A stretch of 64,000 nucleotides of DNA from UBA2040 sp041674745 (GTDB lineage Bacteria > Bacteroidota > Bacteroidia > Flavobacteriales_D > Crocinitomicaceae), in the NCBI GenBank assembly GCA_041674745.1, contig JBAYVD010000005.1, positions 124,001 to 188,000 of the forward strand, in the 5' to 3' direction. A model generated the notes under the pieces. It was not told where the DNA came from, did not search any database, and saw only the letters and a list, made by a program, of their open reading frames with translations. Shown piece after piece: positions 8,025 through 17,371 of this stretch (position 1 is the stretch's first letter; each line of letters starts with the position of its first letter). Position numbers and translations under genes: made by a program.

Positions 8025-8726
8025 TCAATTCAGATAGCGCATGCCAACTTCTGCTATGAAAATCGCGAGCAAGAGTGCGAAAAATACATAACCAACATTT
8101 CTACTGGCTCTCGTCTTGCCTTTTTTCAGCTCTTTTTTATCGAAAAGATGAAAATAACCGAACAACGCCAAAGCAGCGACCAAGACCGCGGATATTTTTC
8201 CAAATATTTCTAAAATTGAAGTATGCTGGATTTTAAAAAGAACCTCTCCTAGTATATACCCAAAAAAGTAGCCACCTATACTCACCAACAAAGCAAGGAA
8301 TAAAACCAACGGAATCAAGGCTAAACTTACGGCAAGTGGCATTCTCCTTTCGTTTGATTCTTCCACTTCAGCAAGAAGTTTCGCGACTTTTTCCCGTTTC
8401 GGTGAAAGGATTTCCGGTTTCGGTTTTTCAAACAATTCGGGTGAAGTCGTTGAATTATTCGCCAATACATTTTCAGTTGGATCCGTGTTTTGCTCAGACG
8501 TTAAAACGATTTGAGCTGAGTCAACGATTGGTTTATCGGTCAAATTTTCGGGAAGTGCATCGGAATTGGTTGTAATCAACGCATCTTTTTTATCCGTCTC
8601 ATCGGCCGATCGATCCCTGTGGTGCCACGTGACATCGTAACCCGCCCTGAAATGACGCTTCGTGATGCTGCAACTGATTGTGGCTAGACTTACTAAAACG
8701 GCAATAACTAGTTTTATTAGGCTCAT
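8025..8726 (-). CDS. Lipoprotein with C-terminal membrane helices
   Basis: 233 residues from the ATG at 8726 (ATG 8735 is an in-frame alternative). It has a lipoprotein signal (hydrophobic run, then TISCS) followed at once by KRHFRAGYDVTWHH, a motif common just after the lipobox Cys in small Bacteroidota lipoproteins. A low-complexity polar linker (about 40-125) follows and then three hydrophobic segments (about 130-165, 175-190 and 208-228). A lipobox on a protein with downstream transmembrane helices is unusual. It is divergent from cysS; its 3' end converges with the YgjV-like gene. Function unknown. Confidence 0.6.
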   Translation of the reverse strand: MSLIKLVIAVLVSLATISCSITKRHFRAGYDVTWHHRDRSADETDKKDALITTNSDALPENLTDKPIVDSAQIVLTSEQNTDPTENVLANNSTTSPELFEKPKPEILSPKREKVAKLLAEVEESNERRMPLAVSLALIPLVLFLALLVSIGGYFFGYILGEVLFKIQHTSILEIFGKISAVLVAALALFGYFHLFDKKELKKGKTRASRNVGYVFFALLLAIFIAEVGMRYLN

Positions 8727-8803
8727 GTGATTCATGGATGGTTACAACCAAAAATATTCATTTCTTTCTGTTTCACGAAATTTTTCGAGGTTCATTAATT
8801 CCT

Positions 8804-8811
8804 TATATTTG
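8804..8811 (+). promoter_or_regulatory. Putative cysS -7 box
   Basis: TATATTTG matches TAnnTTTG 25 nt before the cysS ATG at 8837. Its presence upstream of the chosen ATG supports the shorter protein over a start at 8738. Confidence 0.45.
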
Positions 8812-8836
8812 TTCGCGCAGGAAATTATACAAGAAA

Positions 8837-10297
8837 ATGAGTCGTCAAAATCTATCAATTTACAATAGTTTAACCGGAAAAAAAGAGAAATTCACGCCAA
8901 TTCAAGCAGGCAAAGTGGGTATGTATGTTTGTGGACCGACGTTGTACAGCGATCCGCACATGGGCAACATGCGTACCTTCATCAATTTCGATTTAATTTA
9001 CCGCTATTTACTAGCGATTGATTTTCAAGTAAAATACGTTCGAAATATCACCGATGCTGGACACATTACCAATAGCGCGGGCGATGAAGTAGACAGCATT
9101 GGTGTAGCCGCCAAAAAAGAGCAGATGCAATCCTTGGAAATTGTCTACAAATACAACACCATTTTCCAAAATCTACAACGCACCTACAACTTGTTGCCGC
9201 CGAGCATTGAACCGACCGCAACGGGTCATATTGAAGAACAAATTATCATCATCGAAAAAATACTGGAAAACGGTTTGGCCTATGTTGTCAACGGTTCCGT
9301 TTATTTCGACACGAAAAAATACAGTGAAACCTTTGATTACGGCATCCTGAGTGGACGTAAAATCGACGAATTAGCAGAAGAAACGCGGGAATTGAATGCT
9401 CAAGACGAAAAACGCTTCTTCGCCGATTTCGCGCTTTGGAAAAAAGCCAATCCAGAAGACATGCAAATCTGGCGTTCGCCGTGGGGAAATGGAAATCCGG
9501 GTTGGCACATTGAATGTACAGCGATGAGCACCAAATATTTGGGAAAAACTTTTGATATCCACGGTGGTGGAATGGATTTAAAATTCCCGCACCACGAAGA
9601 TGAAATTGCCCAAAGTTGTGCTTCCTTGGGTTGTTCTCCCGCAAATTATTGGATGCACGCCAATATGCTGGAAGTCAACGGACAAAAAATGAGTAAATCG
9701 TTTGGCAACTACTTTTTGCCCATGGAAATCGTGGAAGGAAGCTCCAAATTGTTTGAAAAACCATTTTCAGCCAATGTAGTTCGTTTTTCCATGATGCAAG
9801 CCCACTACCGAAGTACGATGGATATTTCCAATGAATCATTATTGGCGTCTGAAAAAGGGTTGAATCGTTTGTTGGAAGCCTTGAAATCCTTGAGCAATTT
9901 AACGGCCGGTGCCGCGTCTTCTTCGGATGTAAACGCCATGATCGATTCGTTCTACAATGCCATGAACGACGATTTCAATACACCCATTTTGGTGGCGAAT
10001 TTGTTTGATGCGGTGAAATTCATCAACAGTGTGAAAGATGGCAATGCGACCATTTCGGCAGTCGATTTGGAAAATCTTACAACGGAAATGAATCGTTTTG
10101 TTTTGGATGTTTTGGGTTTAAAAACAGAGTATTCCACTTCCGACGACCGACTTGCGCCCGTGATGGATCTTGTACTCGATTTGCGTCAAAATGCGCGTAC
10201 CAACAAAGACTGGACAACTTCCGATCAAATCCGAGATGGATTGGCAAAGGCTGGAATCGTGGTAAAAGACGGAAAAGACGGAACAGAATGGAGTTAG
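8837..10297 (+). CDS. cysS: Cysteinyl-tRNA synthetase
   Basis: Class I aminoacyl-tRNA synthetase that charges tRNA-Cys with cysteine in the cytosol. 486 residues from the ATG at 8837; the frame extends upstream to 8738, but the usual family N-terminus (LSIYNSLTGKKE) starts here and the putative promoter lies inside the extension. Visible landmarks are the zinc-ligand Cys32 in MYVCGPTLY, the HIGH-type motif PHMGN at 41-44, the second Cys/His zinc region (GWHIECTAMS and FPHHEDE), and KMSKS at residues 284-288. Length and motif order are normal. It is transcribed alone, divergent from the lipoprotein gene. Confidence 0.98.
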   Translation: MSRQNLSIYNSLTGKKEKFTPIQAGKVGMYVCGPTLYSDPHMGNMRTFINFDLIYRYLLAIDFQVKYVRNITDAGHITNSAGDEVDSIGVAAKKEQMQSLEIVYKYNTIFQNLQRTYNLLPPSIEPTATGHIEEQIIIIEKILENGLAYVVNGSVYFDTKKYSETFDYGILSGRKIDELAEETRELNAQDEKRFFADFALWKKANPEDMQIWRSPWGNGNPGWHIECTAMSTKYLGKTFDIHGGGMDLKFPHHEDEIAQSCASLGCSPANYWMHANMLEVNGQKMSKSFGNYFLPMEIVEGSSKLFEKPFSANVVRFSMMQAHYRSTMDISNESLLASEKGLNRLLEALKSLSNLTAGAASSSDVNAMIDSFYNAMNDDFNTPILVANLFDAVKFINSVKDGNATISAVDLENLTTEMNRFVLDVLGLKTEYSTSDDRLAPVMDLVLDLRQNARTNKDWTTSDQIRDGLAKAGIVVKDGKDGTEWS

Positions 10298-10365
10298 CAT
10301 CCTTTTAACTTCTAACCATTCGTTTCGGATGATTTCGATTTTCATTAATTTTTAAAAACGAACGC

Positions 10366-10695
10366 ATGAAAATGAAATCATCAAAAACGAAAATTTTTAC
10401 AGCTCTTTCCCTGACTTGCTTGTTGATTCCTTTGAGCCTGTTAGCACTTTGGATACATGTCTTCGAAAAATCAACCATTCAAACGGAACGGATTGAGTAC
10501 TTCAATGCCTATTTGCCCCGTTTCCTGGAAAACCCAAAAGTGGCCACAGTCGTCTGTATTTTGTTTTGTCTGCTGGCCATCACATTCTCTACCATCGGTT
10601 TAAAATCTAGGAATCTTTTTGGTTGGATCATCCAACTTTTTATCACCGCTTTGAGCATTTTGCTTCTTTGTTGGTTTGGATTTACCCTACTTTAA
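10366..10695 (+). CDS. Small membrane protein, unknown
   Basis: 109 residues (ATG 10366; ATG 10372 also possible) with three hydrophobic segments at about 10-28, 58-75 and 82-105. No family is recognised. Codon use is like its neighbours. It lies between cysS and gap with 68 nt and 165 nt of flanking non-coding DNA, so it may be monocistronic. Confidence 0.5.
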   Translation: MKMKSSKTKIFTALSLTCLLIPLSLLALWIHVFEKSTIQTERIEYFNAYLPRFLENPKVATVVCILFCLLAITFSTIGLKSRNLFGWIIQLFITALSILLLCWFGFTLL

Positions 10696-10860
10696 AAAGA
10701 TCGGTGAATAAAAGCTATCTATTTTCACAATTTTTAAGCCCGCAAAATTTGTTTTATTTGCAACTTAGTGTATTTTTGACATTAAGTATTGAAAGTAAGT
10801 CGGAAATAACTGATTTCAATGTATTTGCACTAGCTAACAACGAGGAATAATTAGACGATT

Positions 10861-11856
10861 ATGATAAAAATAGGAATTAATGGGTTTGGGCGAATTGGTC
10901 GATTGGTGATGAGAATCGCTGCGCAACGTGACAATGTACAAGTTGTTGCCATCAATGATTTGATTGATGTGGATTATTTGGCGTACATGTTGAAATACGA
11001 CTCCGTTCACGGAAGATTTGACGGAACAGTGGAAGTCATCGATCATAAACTATTTGTCAACGGAAAAGAAATTCGTGTTACCGCAGAAAGAAATCCTGAA
11101 AACTTAAAATGGAATGAAGTAGGTGCTGATTATGTCGTGGAATGTACGGGTATTTTTACCACACTCGAAAAAGCCGATCTTCACCTAAAAGGAGGAGCGA
11201 AAAAAGTAATTATTTCTGCGCCATCCGCTGACGCACCGATGTTTGTAATGGGTGTGAACCACAAAGAATTGAAAGCAACTGACACCATTATTTCCAATGC
11301 TTCTTGCACCACGAATTGCTTGGCGCCCATTGCCAAAGTTTTGCACGACAATTTTGAAATCACCGATGGTTTGATGACGACCATTCACTCGACAACCGCC
11401 ACCCAAAATACCGTTGACGGTCCGTCTGTTAAAGATTGGAGAGGCGGTCGAGCCGCTTTGCACAACATCATTCCTTCTTCTACGGGAGCGGCAAAAGCCG
11501 TTGGCAAAGTAATTCCTGCCTTGAATGGAAAACTAACCGGTATGGCGTTCCGCGTCCCTACGATGGACGTTTCTGTGGTAGATTTGACCGTGAACATCAA
11601 AAAAAGCGCCACCTACGAAGAAATTTGCAAAGTGATGAAAGCTGCTTCAGAAAATGAACTGAAAGGAATCCTTGGTTACACAGATGAGGCGGTAGTTTCG
11701 CAGGATTTCGTTGGTGAAACTTGTACTTCCGTTTTTGACGCGAGCGCAGGAATTGCGCTAACCGAAAACTTCATCAAAGTCGTTTCTTGGTATGACAACG
11801 AATACGGATATTCCTCCAAAATTGTGGACTTAACGGAATATGCCGCTTCGCTGTAA
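10861..11856 (+). CDS. gap: Glyceraldehyde-3-phosphate dehydrogenase, type I
   Basis: 331 residues, the normal size for the type I enzyme, which converts glyceraldehyde 3-phosphate to 1,3-bisphosphoglycerate in glycolysis. The N-terminal Rossmann motif INGFGRIGR, the catalytic Cys149 in NASCTTNCLAP, and the C-terminal SWYDNEYGYSSK are intact. An acidic residue after the second strand (INDL) favours NAD over NADP. The ATG directly precedes the conserved N-terminus. Confidence 0.98.
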   Translation: MIKIGINGFGRIGRLVMRIAAQRDNVQVVAINDLIDVDYLAYMLKYDSVHGRFDGTVEVIDHKLFVNGKEIRVTAERNPENLKWNEVGADYVVECTGIFTTLEKADLHLKGGAKKVIISAPSADAPMFVMGVNHKELKATDTIISNASCTTNCLAPIAKVLHDNFEITDGLMTTIHSTTATQNTVDGPSVKDWRGGRAALHNIIPSSTGAAKAVGKVIPALNGKLTGMAFRVPTMDVSVVDLTVNIKKSATYEEICKVMKAASENELKGILGYTDEAVVSQDFVGETCTSVFDASAGIALTENFIKVVSWYDNEYGYSSKIVDLTEYAASL

Positions 11857-11937
11857 TTGATTCCTTTTTACGAATTTCTGGGTATCTTTCTGCAAGAAAA
11901 GAGGATTGAATTCATTCTCTTAATAAAAAGATTGTGC

Positions 11938-12291
11938 ATGAAACGTTTCTATTTAATTGCCTTAGCTCTTCTCATCGGTCATGCTGCTTATGCAGATCAA
12001 TTGGACGGTTTAGAGGATTTGGGAACGATTGTCACCGTGATGGTGATTGCCATTGTGCATTTGTTCCTCTTACTTTTTTCAGGTGTGCGGCGCTTTTCGC
12101 AAAAGGAATACAAGGTCAGCAAATCTTTAAATTTTGCCAGCACGGTTTTAATTCTTTGCTCCCTCATTGCCCTTTCGACTTTAGGTTCGTCCATCGATCC
12201 TGGATTTCGTTTGATATGCATCGGAATTTTGCTGCTCGCTGGAATGGCGATACTGCTGAACTATCGCGTGGGAAAGAAATCAAAAAAATAA
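11938..12291 (+). CDS. Small membrane protein with signal peptide, unknown
   Basis: 117 residues from the ATG at 11938, which starts a convincing signal sequence (MKRFYLIALALLIGHAAYAD); the frame is open upstream to 11857, but that part looks non-coding. Three further hydrophobic segments follow (about 27-50, 66-85 and 88-108). No family is recognised. It lies 81 nt downstream of gap and could be read through from it. Confidence 0.55.
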   Translation: MKRFYLIALALLIGHAAYADQLDGLEDLGTIVTVMVIAIVHLFLLLFSGVRRFSQKEYKVSKSLNFASTVLILCSLIALSTLGSSIDPGFRLICIGILLLAGMAILLNYRVGKKSKK

Positions 12292-12403
12292 CGACTTTTC
12301 CCAGAAAAATTAAGAATATTTAGATTTCCACACCTTGTAAATGGCCGAAAATATTGGATTTCTCTTAAAATTGACTAACTTGAGAGGAAACCCATAAATA
12401 AAG

Positions 12404-12841
12404 ATGAAAATTAAAATTATAGATGCCATCAACAAACCATCGATTAACGAAAAATCGGAAATTGTAAATTTTCTCCATGAGCATCTAGACGAATTCGGTG
12501 ATCAAAAAAAAGACATAGTAAAAGCCATTGAATACGCGGTAAAAGAATTTGTATCGCTTGGTGGATTCGTAATTCTTCTCGTGGAAAACGAGGAAATTAT
12601 CGGTGCAACGGTGGTCAACCAAACCGGCATGGGCGGCTACATTCCAGAAAATATTTTGGTCTACATTGCCATCCACAAAGAACACAGAGGCAAAGGTTTG
12701 GGCAAAACCTTGATGCAAAAAGCCATTGAAATTTCCAAAGGCGACATGGCGTTGCACGTGGAAGCTACCAATCCAGCGAGATTTCTGTACGAAAAACTTG
12801 GTTTTACGAATCCTTATTTAGAGATGCGTTTAAAGAAATAA
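12404..12841 (+). CDS. GNAT family N-acetyltransferase
   Basis: 145 residues with the Gcn5-related acetyltransferase fold. The acetyl-CoA-binding motif A is IAIHKEHRGKGLGKTLMQKAIE (HRGKGLGKTL is the pyrophosphate loop), followed by VEATNPARFLYEKLGF, the usual motif B ending. The substrate is not evident. Its stop is 3 nt before the ATG of a PLP-dependent racemase-like gene, so the two are probably one operon and the acetyltransferase may act on an amino acid handled by that enzyme. Confidence 0.9.
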   Translation: MKIKIIDAINKPSINEKSEIVNFLHEHLDEFGDQKKDIVKAIEYAVKEFVSLGGFVILLVENEEIIGATVVNQTGMGGYIPENILVYIAIHKEHRGKGLGKTLMQKAIEISKGDMALHVEATNPARFLYEKLGFTNPYLEMRLKK

Positions 12842-12844
12842 ATC

Positions 12845-13942
12845 ATGGCTGAGTTAATTATTCACACCAAAAAAATCCAAAACAACATCAAATATTTGAG
12901 CGCTTACTTTTGCTTGCACAACATAAAATGGAGTTTGGTAACCAAAGTTTTTTCCGGCGACAAAGAGTTCCTGAAACAAGTACTGACCGATGACGTAATA
13001 CAAAACATCGATTCCGTTGGCGATTCGCGTTTGACCAGTTTGAAAAACTTAAAGGCCGTTAATCCGAAGTTGCGTACGATTTACATCAAGCCTCCAGCTA
13101 AAATCTATGTCGACGACATTGTAAAATATGCCGACGTTTCGCTAAACAGTTCTTTCTCAACGATTGAGGCCTTGAATAAAGCGGCAAAACGAGCGAATAA
13201 AATTCATCAAATCATCATCATGGTGGAACTGGGCGAATTGCGCGAAGGGGTTATCCGAACGGAGTTGATGAGCTTTTACGAAAAGGTATTCGATTTCCCC
13301 AACATTGAAGTAATTGGCATTGGCTCTAATTTGGGTTGCATGTATGGAATAGCGCCTACGTACGACAAATTGTTGCATTTATCCTTGTACAAGGAACTGA
13401 TTTCGACCAAATTCAAGCACGATTTGAAATACGTTTCCGGCGGAACATCGATTACCTTGCCCTTGATTGAAAACAAAACCATTCCAAAAGATATCAATCA
13501 TTTTCGCGTGGGCGAAGCAGCTTTTTTTGGACTCAGTCCGTATGCCAACGAACCGTTCAAAGAATTGTCCATCGACACCTTTGAGTTTTGCGCCAACATT
13601 ATTGAACTCGAAGAAAAAGATCTCTTGCCAGATGGCATTATGAGCGATTCGAACATAGGCCATTCAGCAGAATTTGATGCCGACAGTGAGAACGGAACCA
13701 CCTTCAAAGCCATCCTCGATTTCGGACTGTTGGACGTAGATCAAAAAGATCTAGAGTTCGTGGATCCGGATTTAACCTACGTCGGGATTACTTCTGATAT
13801 GCTGGTCATCAATCTGGGATTGAACAAAACCAAAGAAGGCAAAAAGAAATACAGCATTGGCGACCAAATTCATTTCAAACCCAACTACATGTCGGTTGCG
13901 CGTTTGTTGAATTCCAAGTTTATCGATAAAAAGTTTTTATAG
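12845..13942 (+). CDS. Alanine/ornithine racemase-family PLP enzyme
   Basis: 365 residues with the fold-type III (alanine racemase N-terminal) barrel. The early motif SLVTKVFSGD holds the probable PLP Schiff-base lysine and resembles the ornithine racemase / YhfX-like subgroup more than Alr. Later landmarks are IIIMVELGELREGVIRTEL, GIGSNLGCMYG and VSGGTSITLPL followed by FRVGEAAFFG, which would hold the PLP phosphate. The predicted reaction is racemisation of an amino acid, possibly ornithine; substrate specificity cannot be read from sequence. It is probably translated with the preceding GNAT gene (3-nt gap). It is not a standard alr. Confidence 0.8.
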   Translation: MAELIIHTKKIQNNIKYLSAYFCLHNIKWSLVTKVFSGDKEFLKQVLTDDVIQNIDSVGDSRLTSLKNLKAVNPKLRTIYIKPPAKIYVDDIVKYADVSLNSSFSTIEALNKAAKRANKIHQIIIMVELGELREGVIRTELMSFYEKVFDFPNIEVIGIGSNLGCMYGIAPTYDKLLHLSLYKELISTKFKHDLKYVSGGTSITLPLIENKTIPKDINHFRVGEAAFFGLSPYANEPFKELSIDTFEFCANIIELEEKDLLPDGIMSDSNIGHSAEFDADSENGTTFKAILDFGLLDVDQKDLEFVDPDLTYVGITSDMLVINLGLNKTKEGKKKYSIGDQIHFKPNYMSVARLLNSKFIDKKFL

Positions 13943-14051
13943 CTTCGTATTCATTGAGCAAATGAAGATTTGTCTGGCGACATTGACTTTTAACTAAAAA
14001 CCAACCGATTTCTTATTTTTATCGTTAAAATTGCCAGACGAACACCTAACC

Positions 14052-14810
14052 ATGAATAAACTATTGATTCTTAACTATCATGCTATCCTCTCGGATAAGG
14101 AAGAAGCAATAAGTGATTCTTTCACCTTAAAATTTTCCCAATTTAGAGAACAAATCAATTGGATTGAAAAATCTCAGATCCCTGTTGTTAATTTGACGAC
14201 TTGGCAAAAAAATCGAGGTGCTTCCAATACATTATCCATTGCATTAACCTTTGACGACGGTTTTGCTTCAGATTTTGAATTGGTTTTGCCCGAACTTATG
14301 AAACGAAACATTCCTGCTACTTTTTTTCCCATTGTGAGCAAAATAGGACAAAATGGGTTTTTGAATTGGTCGCAACTTCAAGAAATGCATGAGAAAGACT
14401 TTGAAATCGGTTCACATGGTTTGTCGCACAAACGACTCACATCATTTTCAACTGTAAATTTGAAAGAAGAAATTGTGCATTCCAAACAGATTATAGAACA
14501 GAAATTAAATCATCCGGTTACACTATTTTCGATTCCATTTGGCATTTATAGTCAAAAATTGCTGCGTTCACTCGCTGACCACTATACCTTGGTCCTGACT
14601 ACCCGATCCATACTCAATACAAATGACTCGTCTTTTTTGATGCATCGCTTCAATTGCAAAAACACTCACAGCTTCCAGGAATTTCAAGCATTAATCCTTG
14701 GAAATCCGCAAGCATTGCGCAAACGAAAAATTCGATCCTCACTGGCCTTGAGATGGAACAAAATCAACGGATTTCTCGACCTATTTACAAAGAAAAATCA
14801 AGTGATATGA
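14052..14810 (+). CDS. Polysaccharide deacetylase (NodB/CE4) family protein
   Basis: 252 residues from the ATG at 14052 (an upstream in-frame TTG at 14031 is less likely). CE4 metal-dependent deacetylase motifs are present: LTFDDGFASDF with the catalytic/metal Asp68-Asp69, and SHGLSHKRL with metal ligands His122 and His126. No signal peptide is obvious, so it may act at the cytoplasmic face or be secreted without a standard signal. Its TGA overlaps the ATG of the next glycosyltransferase (ATGA), so it is the first gene of a three-gene polysaccharide operon. Likely role: removing acetyl groups from an envelope polysaccharide or a sugar intermediate. Confidence 0.88.
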   Translation: MNKLLILNYHAILSDKEEAISDSFTLKFSQFREQINWIEKSQIPVVNLTTWQKNRGASNTLSIALTFDDGFASDFELVLPELMKRNIPATFFPIVSKIGQNGFLNWSQLQEMHEKDFEIGSHGLSHKRLTSFSTVNLKEEIVHSKQIIEQKLNHPVTLFSIPFGIYSQKLLRSLADHYTLVLTTRSILNTNDSSFLMHRFNCKNTHSFQEFQALILGNPQALRKRKIRSSLALRWNKINGFLDLFTKKNQVI

Positions 14811-15919
14811 CAACCGTCCTCTATTTCACATTTGTATTGTCGTTAACTCCCTACCTGATTTTATTTGCTCAGATTGTAAGCAGTTTGTGGATTAAAAAAG
14901 TCAGTAATAAAGAACCTACTCCCAAAAAAGAATTCAGTGCCCCAGTAAGTTTTATCCTTACTTGTTACAATGAAGAAAAACATTTTTTTCGCAAAATAAA
15001 CTCTTTGCTCGACGAACAAGATTGGATTGAAGGCTCTGAAATTATTATTGTATCGGGTGGTTCGACCGATTCCACTGACGAACTACTCAAAACGTTTGAA
15101 AATCATCCCTTTGTACAACTTCATCGTTTCGAAAAAAGAGTTTCAAAAATAGCAGGAATCAATTATGCAGTGAAATTCGCAAAAAATGATTTTTTCGTTT
15201 TTTCTGATTTCCGTCAAGAAATGAAACCTGGTTCTGTCCACATTTTGATGAACAATTTCAGTGATCCACAAATTGGCACTGTTACGGCCACATTAGTCGA
15301 TTCAAAAAACGCTTCCCAACCCTCATTTGCCCGTTCATTAATGAATAAAATGGGGTGGCAAACCAGCCAACATTCATCCTGTTTAAGCATTTTTGGCGCC
15401 TTGTACGCGCAGAGAAAAACAAATTTCAGGGAAATTCCAGAAGATTTGTTGTTTGACGATTTATACGTTACTGCTTCCGTTTTGGGACAAGATACCCGGC
15501 TGATACAAGAAAAAAACGCCATTATTTATGATTTTAATTTCCTTCAGTACTACGACAAAGAACGCATGATGAGATTGACTCGTGGATTGCTGTTGTTTCT
15601 CTTTTTACATTTCGATGTGATTCGAAAAATACCGTTCCGATTGCGCATTCAGTTCCTTATTTTCAAATACATGAAACTCCTTTTCCCTTTCTCTTTGTTG
15701 CTTCTAATGGTTTCACTAACGCTTTTATTGGCACTAGGAGAATATCTTGTGCCCTTTGCAGTTGCCTTTTGCACGGTGCTATTTTTGTCCATTCCTGCTA
15801 CTCAGAAAATACTTTTACAGACGCTAAAATTTCATTTTTACTTTGGGCTTGCAATCGTTCGTTACATTAGTGGCAGAGAACGTTCTGTATTTTGGGAAAA
15901 ACTGAAAATCGACCGATGA
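14807..15919 (+). CDS. Membrane glycosyltransferase family 2
   Basis: 370 residues from the ATG at 14807, which overlaps the previous stop (ATGA); the upstream extension to 14654 overlaps the deacetylase coding region and is rejected. An N-terminal membrane anchor is followed by a GT-A domain with SFILTCYNEE, VSGGSTDSTDE and the DxD-like FFVFSDFRQE, then ILFDDLY-like segments (DLLFDDLYVT) and two or three C-terminal membrane spans. It would transfer a sugar from a nucleotide-sugar donor to a lipid-linked or polymer acceptor. It is the middle gene of the deacetylase-GT2-GT4 operon. Confidence 0.9.
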   Translation: MTTVLYFTFVLSLTPYLILFAQIVSSLWIKKVSNKEPTPKKEFSAPVSFILTCYNEEKHFFRKINSLLDEQDWIEGSEIIIVSGGSTDSTDELLKTFENHPFVQLHRFEKRVSKIAGINYAVKFAKNDFFVFSDFRQEMKPGSVHILMNNFSDPQIGTVTATLVDSKNASQPSFARSLMNKMGWQTSQHSSCLSIFGALYAQRKTNFREIPEDLLFDDLYVTASVLGQDTRLIQEKNAIIYDFNFLQYYDKERMMRLTRGLLLFLFLHFDVIRKIPFRLRIQFLIFKYMKLLFPFSLLLLMVSLTLLLALGEYLVPFAVAFCTVLFLSIPATQKILLQTLKFHFYFGLAIVRYISGRERSVFWEKLKIDR

Positions 15920-17130
15920 ATGTATTGCAAGTTTGCTTCAAATTGCCCTATCCACCAAACGATGGAGGCGCCTACTCACTTTACAATTCTGCGTTGAGCC
16001 TCTTGAAAACTGAGCAGGTGAACTTGACCGTTTTAGCCATGAAGCAGCTGAAAAACAAAGACGATGCTGCCAAAATTCCAACTTCATTTATCGATCAAAC
16101 CGATTTTTCCTTTGTTGAGATCAACAACAATATCAACCCTTTCAAAGCATTTCTGACTATTTTTCAATCGACTTCCTATTTGGCGAATCGGTTCTATTCC
16201 AAATCCTTTGAAAACGCCTTGCTCGAACTCATTCACCAACATTCCTTTGATATCATTCAATTGGAACACTCCTATTTGGCTGTTTATTTAGAGGCAATTC
16301 GAAAAAATTTCTCAGGTAAAATCGTATTACGTGCTCAAAATGTGGAACACAAAATATGGGAATCGTATTTGGCGCAACGAAAGGGGGTCACGCCATCGAA
16401 TCTGTATCTTCGGTTGATGACCAAACGACTAAAAACGCTCGAAACAAATGCTTTGAAAAAGATTGATGGATTGATTTGTCTCTCAAAAGATGATGAAGCA
16501 GCTTTTCAAATTCTCCATCCAAATCTACCCAAAACGGTCATTCCCATTGGTTTTGATGCTGAAAAGTTGACGCATTATTTTCCTAAAGAAAATTCAACGA
16601 AAATTTACCATTTGGGCTCTATGGATTGGTTGCCCAATATTCAAGGAATAGACTGGTTTTTAGAGCAGGTGTTGCCAAAACTTCAGTTTCTCACAAAAGA
16701 TTTTAGTCTTCATTTGGCAGGAAAAAATATGTCTGAGAAACTGAAAACTCTTCGACTAGAAAATGTAGTTGTAGATGGAGAAGTTCCTGATTCACTTACC
16801 TACCAAGCCGATAAATCCATTTTGATTGTACCATTGCTGTCCGGTGGTGGCATTCGGGTGAAAATCATTGAAGCCTTGGCTTTGGGAAAAGTGATTGTTT
16901 CCACATCAAAAGGTGCGGACGGAATTTTATTTACCCACAATGAAAACATCCTGATTGCCGATACGCCCGAAGACTTCGCCCAAGCTCTTTTATTTTGCTT
17001 AGAATCTCCCGAATTGCGAAAAAAACTGAGTAAAAATGCCAAAATACTTTTTGAAAAGCAGTATCAATTGTCGCCTGTGGGCGCGCAAACGGTGGGATTT
17101 TATGAAAAGCTAATTGCTTTTAAAAAATGA
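15916..17130 (+). CDS. Glycosyltransferase family 4/1 (GT-B)
   Basis: 404 residues from the ATG at 15916, overlapping the GT2 stop (ATGA). An N-terminal domain (VCFKLPYPPNDGGAYSLYN) is typical of GT4 enzymes near exopolysaccharide loci; the C-terminal donor domain has YHLGSMDWLPNIQGIDWFL, VDGEVPDS, and IVPLLSGGGIRVKIIEALALGKVIVST, where the Glu in KIIEAL corresponds to the EX7E-type donor site. Third gene of the operon, probably acting after or with the GT2 on one surface glycan. Confidence 0.92.
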   Translation: MNVLQVCFKLPYPPNDGGAYSLYNSALSLLKTEQVNLTVLAMKQLKNKDDAAKIPTSFIDQTDFSFVEINNNINPFKAFLTIFQSTSYLANRFYSKSFENALLELIHQHSFDIIQLEHSYLAVYLEAIRKNFSGKIVLRAQNVEHKIWESYLAQRKGVTPSNLYLRLMTKRLKTLETNALKKIDGLICLSKDDEAAFQILHPNLPKTVIPIGFDAEKLTHYFPKENSTKIYHLGSMDWLPNIQGIDWFLEQVLPKLQFLTKDFSLHLAGKNMSEKLKTLRLENVVVDGEVPDSLTYQADKSILIVPLLSGGGIRVKIIEALALGKVIVSTSKGADGILFTHNENILIADTPEDFAQALLFCLESPELRKKLSKNAKILFEKQYQLSPVGAQTVGFYEKLIAFKK

Positions 17131-17371
17131 TGCCATTTTTACAATACCCAACTACTTATTCTTAGATATAGTTAGGTTAAAATAGTATCTTAGACTCCAA
17201 GGCATCCTTTGAACCATAATCATTGATTCAAAATGGATCTTTTTTTTATTTAGCAATTGTTTTAGAAGACAAACGAATTCAAACGCAAAGAATCAAACCG
17301 TTAAAACTCCTCTTGTATTGTTGTTTTTTGGCCTTCCTTTTCAATAACCGCATCAAACTAAGCAGTAAATT

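Noticed and set aside
14654..14806. N-terminal extension of the GT2 glycosyltransferase
   Set aside because: It overlaps the deacetylase coding sequence in another frame; the ATG at 14807 in an ATGA overlap gives a normal membrane-anchored start.
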